Below are positions 14,863 to 22,757 of a stretch of 22,757 bases of DNA, piece by piece (the stretch's first letter is position 1; each line of letters begins with the position of its first letter). Source of the stretch: Kordia sp045105435. Its GTDB lineage: Bacteria > Bacteroidota > Bacteroidia > Flavobacteriales > Flavobacteriaceae. The notes under the pieces are model-generated. The model did not search any database. It worked only from the letters and a program-made list of their open reading frames with translations, and was not told where the DNA came from. The stretch covers positions 1 to 22,757 of the forward strand of contig NZ_JBGCDL010000376.1 of assembly GCF_045105435.1 (NCBI RefSeq), written 5' to 3'. The translations under genes were made by a program, and so were the position numbers.

Positions 14863-15792
14863 CTAAAATGTGTCTAAATCTGAATAAGTAAATATAAAGT
14901 CTTTTAAATCGATTTCTGGGTCAAAATCTAAATAACCGACCAACCAAGATTCTTTGGGTTGTGTAATTGTTTGTAACTGTTTTGCCATGGTAGCATCTTG
15001 ATCGACTTGAAATAACAATTCCGTAATTCCCAAGAAAAAGGCTTTTCGTTTTAGCTTTTTTAGGGCTTTTTGTAACGCTTCCGCAGATGGCGCATAGAAT
15101 TTTCCAACGTGAATTATAGCTTGAATTTTCAACCAAAATATACAACCGTCTATTTCTACACAGTAATGACTTTTGAAACTATTTTTATAATCGATAAATG
15201 CGTTGTCAAACTTCAATCGGTACTTTTCTGAATGTTCTGAAGTCAGGTTTTTTATAGCTTCTTGCGAAACTTTCTGCTTGAAGAAAGCGTCATATATATT
15301 TGTCCAACGGAATTTGTTGAGCACTTTTCCAATAGGAAGCGTGTTAATTTTTATATGAAAACGCTGTAAATTTTCGTGTTCTTTCCAACCTAATTTTTTC
15401 GTGCTGCGATAGGTATTTGCACTATGAAATGCATACACATATTTCATGTCGTGCGCTTTCATAATTTCGTATGCAAATTTTGCTAATGCATTGTGCAATC
15501 CTTTTCGCTGATGATTCGGTAACGTATACGAATCGCAGGCATGCGCAACATAAATTTCACGATCATTAAGCTGGAATTTTTGCGGAACGGCACCATAAAA
15601 AGCCACAGGAATGTCGTCGCAATATGCAATGCTACAAATATAATTGACGCCAACATAAGACGTATTGTATTTGTTTTGCAAGTACTTGAGCGAGACTTTC
15701 TTTTTAAAGACTTTCCAAAAAAGTTCTTTAATCGCAGGAAAATCGGAGTTATCTACGCGTTTGAGTTGGTATATTTCTTTATATGCGATCAT
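14863..15792 (-). CDS. GNAT-family N-acetyltransferase with C-terminal extension
   Basis: A 309-residue acetyltransferase. The GNAT core lies in the N-terminal half, with the acetyl-CoA loop LPNHQRKGLHNALA (91-104; Q/R-x-x-G-x-x pattern), a preceding VAHACDSYT strand and a following KYVYAFHSANTYRSTKKLGW, where the acyl-CoA-binding helix precedes the Gly-Trp. The C-terminal 150 residues form a second domain. It probably transfers acetyl groups onto an amino sugar or a related glycan precursor. It starts 3 bp after the deacetylase stop and abuts the FkbM start, so the three are one transcription unit. Confidence 0.75.
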   Translation of the reverse strand: MIAYKEIYQLKRVDNSDFPAIKELFWKVFKKKVSLKYLQNKYNTSYVGVNYICSIAYCDDIPVAFYGAVPQKFQLNDREIYVAHACDSYTLPNHQRKGLHNALAKFAYEIMKAHDMKYVYAFHSANTYRSTKKLGWKEHENLQRFHIKINTLPIGKVLNKFRWTNIYDAFFKQKVSQEAIKNLTSEHSEKYRLKFDNAFIDYKNSFKSHYCVEIDGCIFWLKIQAIIHVGKFYAPSAEALQKALKKLKRKAFFLGITELLFQVDQDATMAKQLQTITQPKESWLVGYLDFDPEIDLKDFIFTYSDLDTF

Positions 15793-15795
15793 TTT

Positions 15796-16782
15796 CTAAA
15801 AGTAAGAACCTTTTAATAAACAGGCTAGTTGTTGTTCCATGGAAATGTACGGATTCATGACAAATCGGTTTTTCCAAGCTTCGTTTTGTATATCTTTTTT
15901 AGTATTGTAATCTACCAATAACAATCTGTCATAACCGACTTCTGTGCAGTAATCAGCTAATTCTTGATTGTAATATCCGAATGGAAAAGCAAATTCAGTA
16001 ATTGGTTGTTTACAAATGGTTTCTAGTTGTTTTTTACTATTTAAAATTTCTTCTTTTGCCGCTTCGAGCGGAATGTCTACTAAGCTCGCATGTGTTTCGC
16101 CATGTGCGCCAATGGTAAACAACGGGTTGTCTGCAATTTCTTTAATTTGTTCTGCATTCATGAGTTTCCAATAGTCTTCTAAATCTTCTGTAGGCATAGC
16201 TTTCCAATCGTCTTTAAAAACATCATAGATCATTTTTAGGACATCGTACGGCAATGCTTTGGCAACATTTTTCATGGAAACTCCATTCCAAATAAATTCT
16301 TTTTTATCGTTTTTATGATACAGATTTCGTTCTAAAACAACTTCTTTTTTGTCGGTGTGATAGGAAACTAAATCGAGAAAATCTGCCCACAAATACGGTG
16401 CTTTTTCATGCACAGTTGTAATATAAAAACACGCAGGAACCTTATATTTTTCTAAAATCGGAACAGCGTATTTGTAATTATTCAAATATCCATCATCAAA
16501 CGTAAGTGCAATATTAAGTGTGTCTTTTTTGAATTTTTTCTGATAGAAATCATCCAAAGAAATCACATTATAATGTGTGGTAATATACTTGATGAATTCT
16601 TCAAAAAAGGCTTTCGAGATAAATCGGCTATTGTATTTAGTTTCGCCAACAGCATCGATTCCGTGATAAATTAAGATTCGTTCGCCATAGCGATCTTTCA
16701 GCAGCAGTTTGCCCAAACCAAGTTTGAATAACATGGTTTTGTAGAGCAATCCTAGCCGATATTTGATACGCATCCAAAGCAT
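15796..16782 (-). CDS. Polysaccharide deacetylase (CE4/NodB domain)
   Basis: A 328-residue CE4-type deacetylase. The catalytic motif TFDDGY (94-99) carries the base Asp and the metal-binding Asp. The HxxxH metal ligands are in GAHGETHASL (His227 and His231). A later FAFPFGYYN matches the motif 3 loop. The family removes N- or O-acetyl groups from glycans. There is no cleavable signal, but a basic N-terminus with a hydrophobic patch could associate with membrane. A large insertion (about 130-215) separates the TFDDGY and HxxxH parts. It is the first gene of the minus-strand glycan operon. Confidence 0.85.
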   Translation of the reverse strand: MLWMRIKYRLGLLYKTMLFKLGLGKLLLKDRYGERILIYHGIDAVGETKYNSRFISKAFFEEFIKYITTHYNVISLDDFYQKKFKKDTLNIALTFDDGYLNNYKYAVPILEKYKVPACFYITTVHEKAPYLWADFLDLVSYHTDKKEVVLERNLYHKNDKKEFIWNGVSMKNVAKALPYDVLKMIYDVFKDDWKAMPTEDLEDYWKLMNAEQIKEIADNPLFTIGAHGETHASLVDIPLEAAKEEILNSKKQLETICKQPITEFAFPFGYYNQELADYCTEVGYDRLLLVDYNTKKDIQNEAWKNRFVMNPYISMEQQLACLLKGSYF

Positions 16783-16841
16783 ATTTTTCTAGTATTTTAT
16801 TGCAATATAAAACTTCCTTTGTAAATACATTTAAGATTGGA

Positions 16842-16879
16842 AGTTGTTTCTTTTTTTTTGGAGTATATAGGAAACAACT
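16842..16879. repeat. Spaced 9-bp inverted repeat in a divergent intergenic region
   Basis: AGTTGTTTC (16842-16850) and GAAACAACT (16871-16879) are perfect inverse complements separated by 20 bp. They lie between the deacetylase and the acetyltransferase, which are divergent. A two-turn centre-to-centre spacing fits a dimeric regulator; a hairpin with a T-rich loop is the alternative. Confidence 0.4.
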
Positions 16880-16971
16880 ACATACTGTGTTCTATATTTA
16901 AAATCGACATTTTAATTTATAATCAAATTTAGATGTAAATTAGACTTATTATACACATCTTGATTGATACA

Positions 16972-17505
16972 ATGAAAACTATAATAGAAACAGAAAGACT
17001 ATTGTTAAGGGAAATTACGCTCGATGATAGAGCGGAAATGTTTCAGCTAAATTCTAATCCAGACGTACAAAAGTATACCGGAGAACCGCTGGTGAAATCT
17101 GTAGAAGAAATGGTGCAAGCTATACAGGTAAGAACTGGTGATTACAAGAAATATGGATATGGAAGATGGGCAACTTTTCTAAAAGATAAAATGCAGTTTA
17201 TTGGCTGGGCTGGTTTGGCATATTTGCCTGAATTTGATGAAATTGACCTTGGGTATCGATTTTTACCTAAATATTGGGGAATGGGTTTTGCAACAGAAGC
17301 ATCTCAGGCAATTTTGATATACGGATTTAATACACTCAAATTAAAACGGATCATAGCAATTGCGATGAAAGAAAATAAAGCATCTATACGAGTGATGGAA
17401 AAAGTAGGAATGGAATTTGACAAATTTGCACCTTACGAACCGGATGGAGAAGATGTTGTTTGGTATTGGTGTGACAAAGAGTTGATAGCGAAAAATAAAC
17501 GTTGA
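16972..17505 (+). CDS. RimJ/RimL-type GNAT acetyltransferase
   Basis: A 177-residue acetyltransferase of the Acetyltransf_3 group. It begins METERLLLRE-like (MKTIIETERLLLREITLDD), carries the LGYRFLPKYWGMGFATEASQ acetyl-CoA loop with the W-G-x-G-(F/Y)-A pattern, and has NKASIRVMEKVGMEF near the end. Members acetylate N-terminal amines of ribosomal proteins or small amines. The start is placed at the ATG; an upstream in-frame TTG would only add four residues. It is monocistronic, convergent with the GT-C gene, and unlikely to belong to the glycan operon. Confidence 0.9.
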   Translation: MKTIIETERLLLREITLDDRAEMFQLNSNPDVQKYTGEPLVKSVEEMVQAIQVRTGDYKKYGYGRWATFLKDKMQFIGWAGLAYLPEFDEIDLGYRFLPKYWGMGFATEASQAILIYGFNTLKLKRIIAIAMKENKASIRVMEKVGMEFDKFAPYEPDGEDVVWYWCDKELIAKNKR

Positions 17506-17557
17506 TTAAAAAATATCATTAGGTGCACAAGTAAATAATAAATACGTAGTGTGAAAA

Positions 17558-18991
17558 TCATTTTTCAGCTTGAATCTGATATAATTTCCATCCTTCCAAA
17601 TGCGTTTCTACGACTTTCAATTGATAATTCTGTTCAATAAATTCCCAGTTTTGCATTGGTGTTTTACCTTTCCATTGCACTTCGTAGCGCGCAGGATCAA
17701 ATAAAATTAAATCGTTCTTTTGAAAGCTTTTATACCGTTCTAAATACATATTTTTAAATTCAAAATCCAATCCGCGACCTTTCATTGCCAAATCTACATC
17801 AAAACTATACAAAGTCGCACCTTCATACGGCTGAATCATAGTCGCCAATTGTTTTTCAATAATCGTTCGCGTAAAGATAAGTTTAAATGTGATTGCGAAA
17901 AATGTAAGTTGCAATCCAATAGAAATCACAGCAATTGGAATTAAAAATCGTTTGATGAATTTTAGTTCTAACAGTTTTGTAAATGCAGGAAATAATAAGA
18001 TTAAAATTAACGGAAATGCCAAGCCAATAATTCTTGGATTTTGAAATGGAATTCCTGCTAAAAATAGGATGTACAATCCGCTACAAATCAATAATATTTT
18101 TTGATGAAATACTAAAAGTGATTTGTAATTTTTAAGCGTTAGCAAACTTAAAACACTTCCAATAAAGATAAATCCAGGATGAAAAAATACATACAGTGTA
18201 TAGATCAAATTCGGAACTAAATAACTTGTGGTACCATCTTGTGTTGTAAAACTTGATTTGAAATAATTTCCAAATGACCAAACTTGTAAAAAGTAATTTG
18301 AGGAAGCTTCAAATAATGCGCCCCATTGAAAAATGAGAAACGGAATTGCTGCAACCAAGCTTACTATAGTTGCAATGAATAATTGCATGATTTTTTTTCG
18401 TTCCCAAACTAAATACAATGCATATAAAATGATTGGAAAAGTGATGAAAAGTGAAGCATAACGCGTCATTAATGCACAAGTTGCAAAGATAAAAATAGGA
18501 GCAAGGCTTGTTTTTTTGTGATACGATGTAAAGAAAAAATAGAAAGCCAACACGACAAAAACCAACGTTAATGCATCTGACATTACAATGAGTCCCATTT
18601 TTAGTAAAAACGGACAGAAAACTGCAAAAATCAATACGTAAAAAAAATGATGTTTTGATTTTGGATATAAAAGTCGAATCGTTTTTAAAATATATACACA
18701 AGCAATTGAAAAACTAATACAACTAATCAATTGTAATGCAAGTGCGCTTCCAAAAATAAAACTAAGTAAACTTCCTAAAGTTGGGTATAAAACGGGCCAA
18801 AAATAATTCCCAGGATGCACGCCATCAGTTATATATTCTTGAATGGCATTTGTGTAACGCAAATATTCATACGAATCTTGTCCGTACAAACCATCGAAAC
18901 CTACCATCCTCAAAACGATCATAAAAAGCAATGGAATGCAAAAAAGCGTCAAGTGCTGGTAGAAAAAAGTTGTTAATTTAGAAGGTTTCAA
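17558..18991 (-). CDS. Multi-spanning membrane glycosyltransferase (GT-C fold)
   Basis: A 477-residue inner-membrane protein with about 10-12 membrane segments in the first 390 residues and a soluble periplasmic tail of about 90 residues. The first periplasmic loop has GQDSYEYLRYTNAI, where the acidic Asp39 corresponds to the catalytic Asp of GT39/ArnT-like GT-C enzymes. These use polyprenyl-phosphate sugars as donors. The neighbouring DPM1-like GT2 on the opposite strand could make such a donor. No subfamily can be fixed. The gene seems complete and is divergent from the GT2 gene. Confidence 0.75.
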   Translation of the reverse strand: MKPSKLTTFFYQHLTLFCIPLLFMIVLRMVGFDGLYGQDSYEYLRYTNAIQEYITDGVHPGNYFWPVLYPTLGSLLSFIFGSALALQLISCISFSIACVYILKTIRLLYPKSKHHFFYVLIFAVFCPFLLKMGLIVMSDALTLVFVVLAFYFFFTSYHKKTSLAPIFIFATCALMTRYASLFITFPIILYALYLVWERKKIMQLFIATIVSLVAAIPFLIFQWGALFEASSNYFLQVWSFGNYFKSSFTTQDGTTSYLVPNLIYTLYVFFHPGFIFIGSVLSLLTLKNYKSLLVFHQKILLICSGLYILFLAGIPFQNPRIIGLAFPLILILLFPAFTKLLELKFIKRFLIPIAVISIGLQLTFFAITFKLIFTRTIIEKQLATMIQPYEGATLYSFDVDLAMKGRGLDFEFKNMYLERYKSFQKNDLILFDPARYEVQWKGKTPMQNWEFIEQNYQLKVVETHLEGWKLYQIQAEK

Positions 18992-19002
18992 TATAGTTTT
19001 GT

Positions 19003-19033
19003 TTTGCGTATCTAAATATAGTTGTTAAATTGG
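19003..19033 (+). promoter_or_regulatory. Candidate Bacteroidota-type promoter for the GT2/radical SAM pair
   Basis: TTTG at 19003-19006, a 19-bp spacer, and TAAATTGG at 19026-19033 approximate the -33 TTTG / -7 TAnnTTTG consensus. Transcription would begin near 19040. That is downstream of the alternative TTG at 19030 and supports the ATG at 19081 as the true start. Confidence 0.35.
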
Positions 19034-19080
19034 CGATCGTAAAAAAATACAATTATTTTTTGCGCAATTACGCTAAAACC

Positions 19081-19821
19081 ATGATCAACTCCAAAAAAGT
19101 TATTATCGTTCTTCCTGCATACAATGCTTCGGAAACTTTGCAAAAAACCTACAACGAAATTCCATTCGATATTGTAGACGAAGTTGTATTGGTTGACGAT
19201 CACAGTACAGATGAAACGCTACAAGTTGCCAAAGAATTAGGTATTAAACACTTGGTGAAACACGATCAAAATAAAGGCTATGGAGCAAATCAAAAGAGCT
19301 GTTATAAAAAGGCTTTATCGTTAGGAGGCGATATTGTTGTGATGTTGCACCCAGATTATCAATATACGCCAAAGTTGGTACATTCTATGGCGTATTTAAT
19401 TGCAAATGATGTGTATCCTGTTGTGATGGGATCACGAATTTTAGGAAAAGGCGCATTGCGCGGCGGCATGCCAATGTATAAGTATATTGCGAATCGTTTT
19501 TTAACCTTGTTTCAAAATATTCTCATCAATCAGAAATTATCAGAATACCATACAGGATTCAGAGCATTTTCAAAAGAAGTGCTGAATTCACTTGCTTTAG
19601 AGCATAATTCAGACGATTTTATTTTCGACAATCAAATGTTGTGTCAAATTTTTAATAAAGGTTTTGAAATTGCCGAAATTACCTGTCCAACAACCTATTC
19701 TAGCGAAAGCTCATCCATCAATTTTCAACGAAGTGTAACTTATGGTTTAGGCGTATTGAAAGTATCTGTTCAATATTTCTTGCATAAAAAGAAAATAAAG
19801 TCATTTCAAATATTCAAATAG
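19081..19821 (+). CDS. Family 2 glycosyltransferase (DPM1-like)
   Basis: A 246-residue GT-A glycosyltransferase. It starts MINSKKVIIVLPAYNASETL and shows VVLVDDHSTDET (nucleotide-binding acidic pair), NKGYGANQKSC and the metal site VVMLHPDYQY. A later GSRILGKGALRGGMPMYKYI, then HTGFRAFSKEVL (TGFRAF is typical), completes the polyprenyl-phosphate-type signature. It probably transfers a sugar from UDP- or GDP-sugar to a lipid carrier, in the cytoplasm at the membrane face. The radical SAM gene follows 28 bp later on the same strand, so the two are likely co-transcribed. An upstream in-frame TTG extension was rejected. Confidence 0.88.
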   Translation: MINSKKVIIVLPAYNASETLQKTYNEIPFDIVDEVVLVDDHSTDETLQVAKELGIKHLVKHDQNKGYGANQKSCYKKALSLGGDIVVMLHPDYQYTPKLVHSMAYLIANDVYPVVMGSRILGKGALRGGMPMYKYIANRFLTLFQNILINQKLSEYHTGFRAFSKEVLNSLALEHNSDDFIFDNQMLCQIFNKGFEIAEITCPTTYSSESSSINFQRSVTYGLGVLKVSVQYFLHKKKIKSFQIFK

Positions 19822-19849
19822 CGAAATAGTCATTATATTTATAAAAAAA

Positions 19850-21277
19850 TTGCCCGTTTTGAAAAAGCATAAAATCTTATTGTACAATCCTATAGCTGTC
19901 TTTTTTGATATGCCACTTGCCTTGTTGGCGATAGGATCTGTATTAGATCCAGAGAAATACGAAGTTATTATTGTTGATGGTCGAATTGATAAAAAACCAT
20001 TAGAAACCATTAATAAACATATAGATGATGCTTTGTGTTTTGGTACCACTGTGTTGACAGGAAGACCTATAAAAGATGCTTTGACTGTAACGCAAGCAGT
20101 AAAAAAGATGCGCCAAGATCTTCCTGTAATTTGGGGTGGATGGCACACTTCTTTATTCCCAAAACAAACCTTGAAAGACGAAATATGTATTGATGTAACG
20201 GCACAAGGACAAGGAGAAGATACGTTCAAGGAATTGGTAGAAGCGTATGCAACTACTGGAGATATTACTGACGTAAAAGGAATTTGTTACAGAAATGAGG
20301 AAGGCGAAATTATAAAAAATCCGCCGCGAGTGATTGTTGCGATGGATACTTTTGCAGATATCAATTATGAATTGATTGACGTTGAAAAATACTTTGAAAA
20401 GAAAGGAAGAAGACAACTCGATTATATTTCTTCAACTGGTTGTTATTTTAGATGTACTTTTTGTGCCGATCCTTTTGTATATAATAGAAAATGGACTGCT
20501 ATTTCGCCAGAAATTATGGTGAATAAATTGGCAGCACTTCATGAAAAATATCAGTTTACTGACTTGAATCTTCAAGATGAAACCTATTTTACATATAGAG
20601 ATCGTGTCATTGAGATTTCGGAACGTATGATTGAAAAAGGCTTGAACTTTACGTGGGCAGCTACGATGCGTGCCGATCAAGGTTCGCGAATGTCTGTGGA
20701 AGATTTTAAAATTTGTGCCAAATCAGGATTAAGACGTTTGTTAATCGGAGTAGAATCTGGTTCGCAAGAAATGATGAATTGGCTGAAAAAAGATATCAAA
20801 GTTGAACAAGTATATATGTGTGCCGAACGTTGTAAAGATTTAGGCATTGCTGTACAATTTCCGTTCATTGTTGGTTTCCCAGAAGAAACTGATAAAAGTA
20901 TTGAAGAAACGGTGAAAGTTGCATTGGATTTGAACAGTATGCATCCAAATTTTCACACGCCAATATTCTATTTTAAACCGTATCCAGGAACTACCATTAC
21001 TGAAAACGTAGTGAAAGAAGGTTACAAACTTCCCGAAACCGTGCATGAATGGTCTGATTTTGACTTTGTAGGTTCGTCAGGACCTTGGGTAAGTAAGGAA
21101 AAGTATGATTTCTTTGAAAAATTCAAGTTCTATCTCAAATTTGCATATTCAAATCAAAAGTGGATATACAAACCATTACAATTACTAGCAAGATGGCGTT
21201 GTAAGCACAAGTATTTTAATGTTCCGGTAGAGAAGAAAATTGTAGATAAATTCTTTAAAAAACAGCAGTTAGCATAG
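19850..21277 (+). CDS. B12-binding-domain radical SAM enzyme
   Basis: A 475-residue enzyme. An N-terminal cobalamin-binding-type Rossmann domain (about 8-135; ILLYNP..., EVIIVDGRID, VIWGGWHTSLFP, AQGQGEDTF) precedes the radical SAM core. The [4Fe-4S] motif CxxxCxxC is CYFRCTFC (Cys198, Cys202, Cys205). Downstream are GVESGSQEM (SAM-binding GGE-like region) and VGFPEET. This is the BchE/class B methyltransferase-like architecture, used for methylation or cyclisation at unreactive carbons of lipids, sugars or natural products. No ATG precedes the conserved N-terminus, so initiation is at TTG, here or at TTG 19859. Coupling with a GT2 suggests a lipid or glycan substrate. Confidence 0.88.
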   Translation: MPVLKKHKILLYNPIAVFFDMPLALLAIGSVLDPEKYEVIIVDGRIDKKPLETINKHIDDALCFGTTVLTGRPIKDALTVTQAVKKMRQDLPVIWGGWHTSLFPKQTLKDEICIDVTAQGQGEDTFKELVEAYATTGDITDVKGICYRNEEGEIIKNPPRVIVAMDTFADINYELIDVEKYFEKKGRRQLDYISSTGCYFRCTFCADPFVYNRKWTAISPEIMVNKLAALHEKYQFTDLNLQDETYFTYRDRVIEISERMIEKGLNFTWAATMRADQGSRMSVEDFKICAKSGLRRLLIGVESGSQEMMNWLKKDIKVEQVYMCAERCKDLGIAVQFPFIVGFPEETDKSIEETVKVALDLNSMHPNFHTPIFYFKPYPGTTITENVVKEGYKLPETVHEWSDFDFVGSSGPWVSKEKYDFFEKFKFYLKFAYSNQKWIYKPLQLLARWRCKHKYFNVPVEKKIVDKFFKKQQLA

Positions 21278-21353
21278 GATCGCTTCGCGTGTCTTTTAAA
21301 TGCTTTTATATTTAAATAAAATTCAATACTTATAATTTAGCATTCCTTTGATA

Positions 21354-21412
21354 CGTCATTACGAGAAAGAATGACGAAGTAATCAGTTACTTAAGAAACA
21401 GATTGCCACAAG
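21354..21412. repeat. Dispersed palindromic repeat (CGTCATT...AATGACG type)
   Basis: CGTCATT (21354-21360) and AATGACG (21370-21376) form a hairpin with a 9-base loop, followed by AAGTAATCAG and AACAGATTGCCAC. This matches a repeat form I know from many Bacteroidota genomes (CGTCATTGCGAGGA... GAAGCAATC). The gap 21278-21646 (369 bp) has this, the hairpin at 21430, a TTCGAGTGA-type copy at 21566, and no gene I can support. Confidence 0.55.
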
Positions 21413-21429
21413 TTTTTTTAAAACTTTCA

Positions 21430-21461
21430 CAAAGACGTTTCATAGATAAAACGTCTCTTTG
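21430..21461. repeat. Imperfect hairpin CAAAGACGTTT / AAACGTCTCTTTG
   Basis: Arms of about 11 bases pair apart from a two-base bulge, with an 8-base loop. It lies about 150 bp after the radical SAM stop. There is no following T-run, so a terminator is not certain; it may belong to the repeat cluster. Confidence 0.4.
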
Positions 21462-21565
21462 AGTGAATTTGCTTTGCAAATTTGTATTTCGACTGAACTT
21501 AACAGAACTATGGAGAAGTACTCTAAAATCAATAAGTTTCATCAATAAGAATCAAAAATCAAAGC

Positions 21566-21608
21566 TGTTCTCGATACAATTTTCTAATGAAAATTACTCG
21601 AACTGACG
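21566..21608. repeat. Third copy of the GTTCTCGATAC...ACTCGAACTGACG dispersed repeat
   Basis: Runs from TGTTCTCGATACAATTTT to ATTACTCGAACTGACG. The ends match both arms of the inverted pair at 3806-3920, while the middle varies in length and sequence. Confidence 0.65.
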
Positions 21609-21646
21609 TTTGAAACACCTCAATTCTCAATACTAATATCTGAAGA

Positions 21647-22756
21647 CTATTCTTTCAAAATAACTTTCAATTCTTTCGTAATCTGTTCCGAAGTTAATTC
21701 TGCACCCGATTCGTTAAAGTGGAAATCGTCGTAAAAAGATTCGGTTGTTTTTGGTAATTGTAAATCGATACACGGAATATTATTTTGAGCACAAATAGTT
21801 TTTAAGCGTTGATTAAACAATTCCATTCCACCATATAATGCTGTTGTGCTGTAAAAAGCTTCGTTGTTTTCAAAACCGCTAGTAAGCATCAATTCTTCGT
21901 ATTCTGGTTCTAAATTTGGTTTCCACATCGTTGCTTGTGTCACAAAAACCAAGCGTACATTTTTTTCTTTTGCGAGTTGAATCATTGCTTTTACATTCTC
22001 TTCATAACGTGTCAAACCAGGCGTTAAATCGGGTAATTCTTCTATAATTTTAGATTCTTTTCTCAACGCTCTAATGTCTAAAACCGTTTTGGTTAAATGA
22101 TCTTTATGATTGAAATAAAAGGAAATATTTTTCTTTGCTCTTGAAGCTAATTTATGTAATGTCAATTGCTTGTGCCATGGTAAATAATCATCTGGAATGT
22201 GTTGAAATGCAAACTTTTTTTGTCTCAATTCAGGCATGTTTAAATAACGATCCGAAGAAATTAAATACGCCACCAAATCGTTTACACCTTGCATTACCAA
22301 TACTGTTTTTGTGTCTTTCAGTGCCGGTTTTTCAAGAATGTGCTTAAATTGCAATACGTGATGACTACTATTGTTTCCTGGTCTTCCAAAATTTCCAACC
22401 CAAAATTGATTCCCTAATTTTTTTTCGACCAACGCAGGCCAAGATTTTTCTTGTGTCAACGCAAAACATGCTGCGGTACTTCCACCAAAAACAATCATTT
22501 TATGTGTTGCATCTTCATGATTTGAAATAGAACGCGCGCCCAATTCATCAAAAGAAACCTGTGAATCTTGATGAATACCTGTAATTTCATCCGTGTTAAT
22601 TTCCCAAACAAAACTAGAATTTGGCGTATTAGTATAATAATCTGTTGGGAAAATTTCCAATGCAGAAAGCACAATTTCAGCAATAATCAACAATACAAGT
22701 GTGACTATTCCTGAGAAGGCTAGTTTTTTAAGAAATCGTTTTGAGAAAAGCTTCAT
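21647..22756 (-). CDS. Membrane-anchored SGNH/GDSL hydrolase-like protein
   Basis: A 369-residue protein with an N-terminal signal anchor (about 11-33; basic n-region MKLFSKRFLKK). The SGNH blocks are visible: FGGSTAACF with catalytic Ser93, GRPGNNS (124-130) for block II, QGVND (156-160) for block III, and DDFHFN with Asp344 and His346. The enzyme probably faces the periplasm and edits acyl or acetyl groups on a surface glycan or lipid. It differs in sequence from the SGNH gene near 7 kb but has the same layout. The ATG lies one base from the window end, so an upstream extension cannot be excluded. Confidence 0.75.
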   Translation of the reverse strand: MKLFSKRFLKKLAFSGIVTLVLLIIAEIVLSALEIFPTDYYTNTPNSSFVWEINTDEITGIHQDSQVSFDELGARSISNHEDATHKMIVFGGSTAACFALTQEKSWPALVEKKLGNQFWVGNFGRPGNNSSHHVLQFKHILEKPALKDTKTVLVMQGVNDLVAYLISSDRYLNMPELRQKKFAFQHIPDDYLPWHKQLTLHKLASRAKKNISFYFNHKDHLTKTVLDIRALRKESKIIEELPDLTPGLTRYEENVKAMIQLAKEKNVRLVFVTQATMWKPNLEPEYEELMLTSGFENNEAFYSTTALYGGMELFNQRLKTICAQNNIPCIDLQLPKTTESFYDDFHFNESGAELTSEQITKELKVILKE

Positions 22757-22757
22757 A

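Noticed and set aside
19030..19080. TTG-initiated 17-residue extension of the GT2 protein
   Set aside because: The candidate -7 box at 19026-19033 overlaps this TTG, and the GT2 domain begins right after ATG 19081.

Overview
The window is AT-rich, uses ATG with occasional TTG starts, has many short A/T-rich leaders, and its encoded proteins look like Bacteroidota. Family Flavobacteriaceae is likely and a Kordia-like genome is plausible, but the genus cannot be fixed from sequence alone. No rRNA, tRNA, CRISPR array, insertion sequence or prophage was found. It reads as an accessory/cell-surface chromosomal region with several decaying genes and several families of short dispersed palindromic repeats.

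Layout. (1) 1-2438, minus strand: remnants of a small toxin-antitoxin pair, a lipoprotein overlapping it, a complete T4 Rnl2-type RNA ligase, and a possible orphan NTF2-fold immunity protein. (2) 2577-4028: an orphan membrane histidine kinase, then a gene-poor stretch with an inverted pair of dispersed repeats and coding debris. (3) 4029-6489, minus strand, tightly packed: a secreted protein with two ExbD/TolR-like halves, an unrecognised ORF that lacks a normal start and is probably frameshifted, a lipoprotein, and a metallophosphatase cut short by an in-frame stop. (4) 6565-8565: a membrane-anchored SGNH hydrolase divergent from a prolyl-4-hydroxylase-like 2OG-Fe(II) oxygenase. (5) 8638-10866: a SulP anion transporter with a STAS region and an extra C-terminal domain. 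(6) 11212-16782, minus strand: a glycan operon read as polysaccharide deacetylase, GNAT, FkbM methyltransferase, GIY-YIG cassette, family-4 glycosyltransferase, flippase. (7) 16972-22756: a RimJ-like acetyltransferase, a GT-C membrane glycosyltransferase, a DPM1-like GT2 followed by a B12-binding radical SAM enzyme, a repeat-rich gap, and a second membrane-anchored SGNH hydrolase.

The surface-glycan theme (GT4, flippase, GT-C, GT2, deacetylase, FkbM methyltransferase, acetyltransferases, SGNH enzymes) suggests export and modification of an envelope polysaccharide or glycolipid. The most unusual structure is at about 13397-14012. There a small GIY-YIG nuclease gene lies between two direct copies of a roughly 150-bp composite repeat built of short palindromes. 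The cassette is placed exactly between two genes of the glycan operon, and the repeats supply the stop codon of the nuclease gene and the leader of the next gene. This could be a REP-like repeat family linked to a GIY-YIG nuclease; a genome-wide repeat search is needed to test that.
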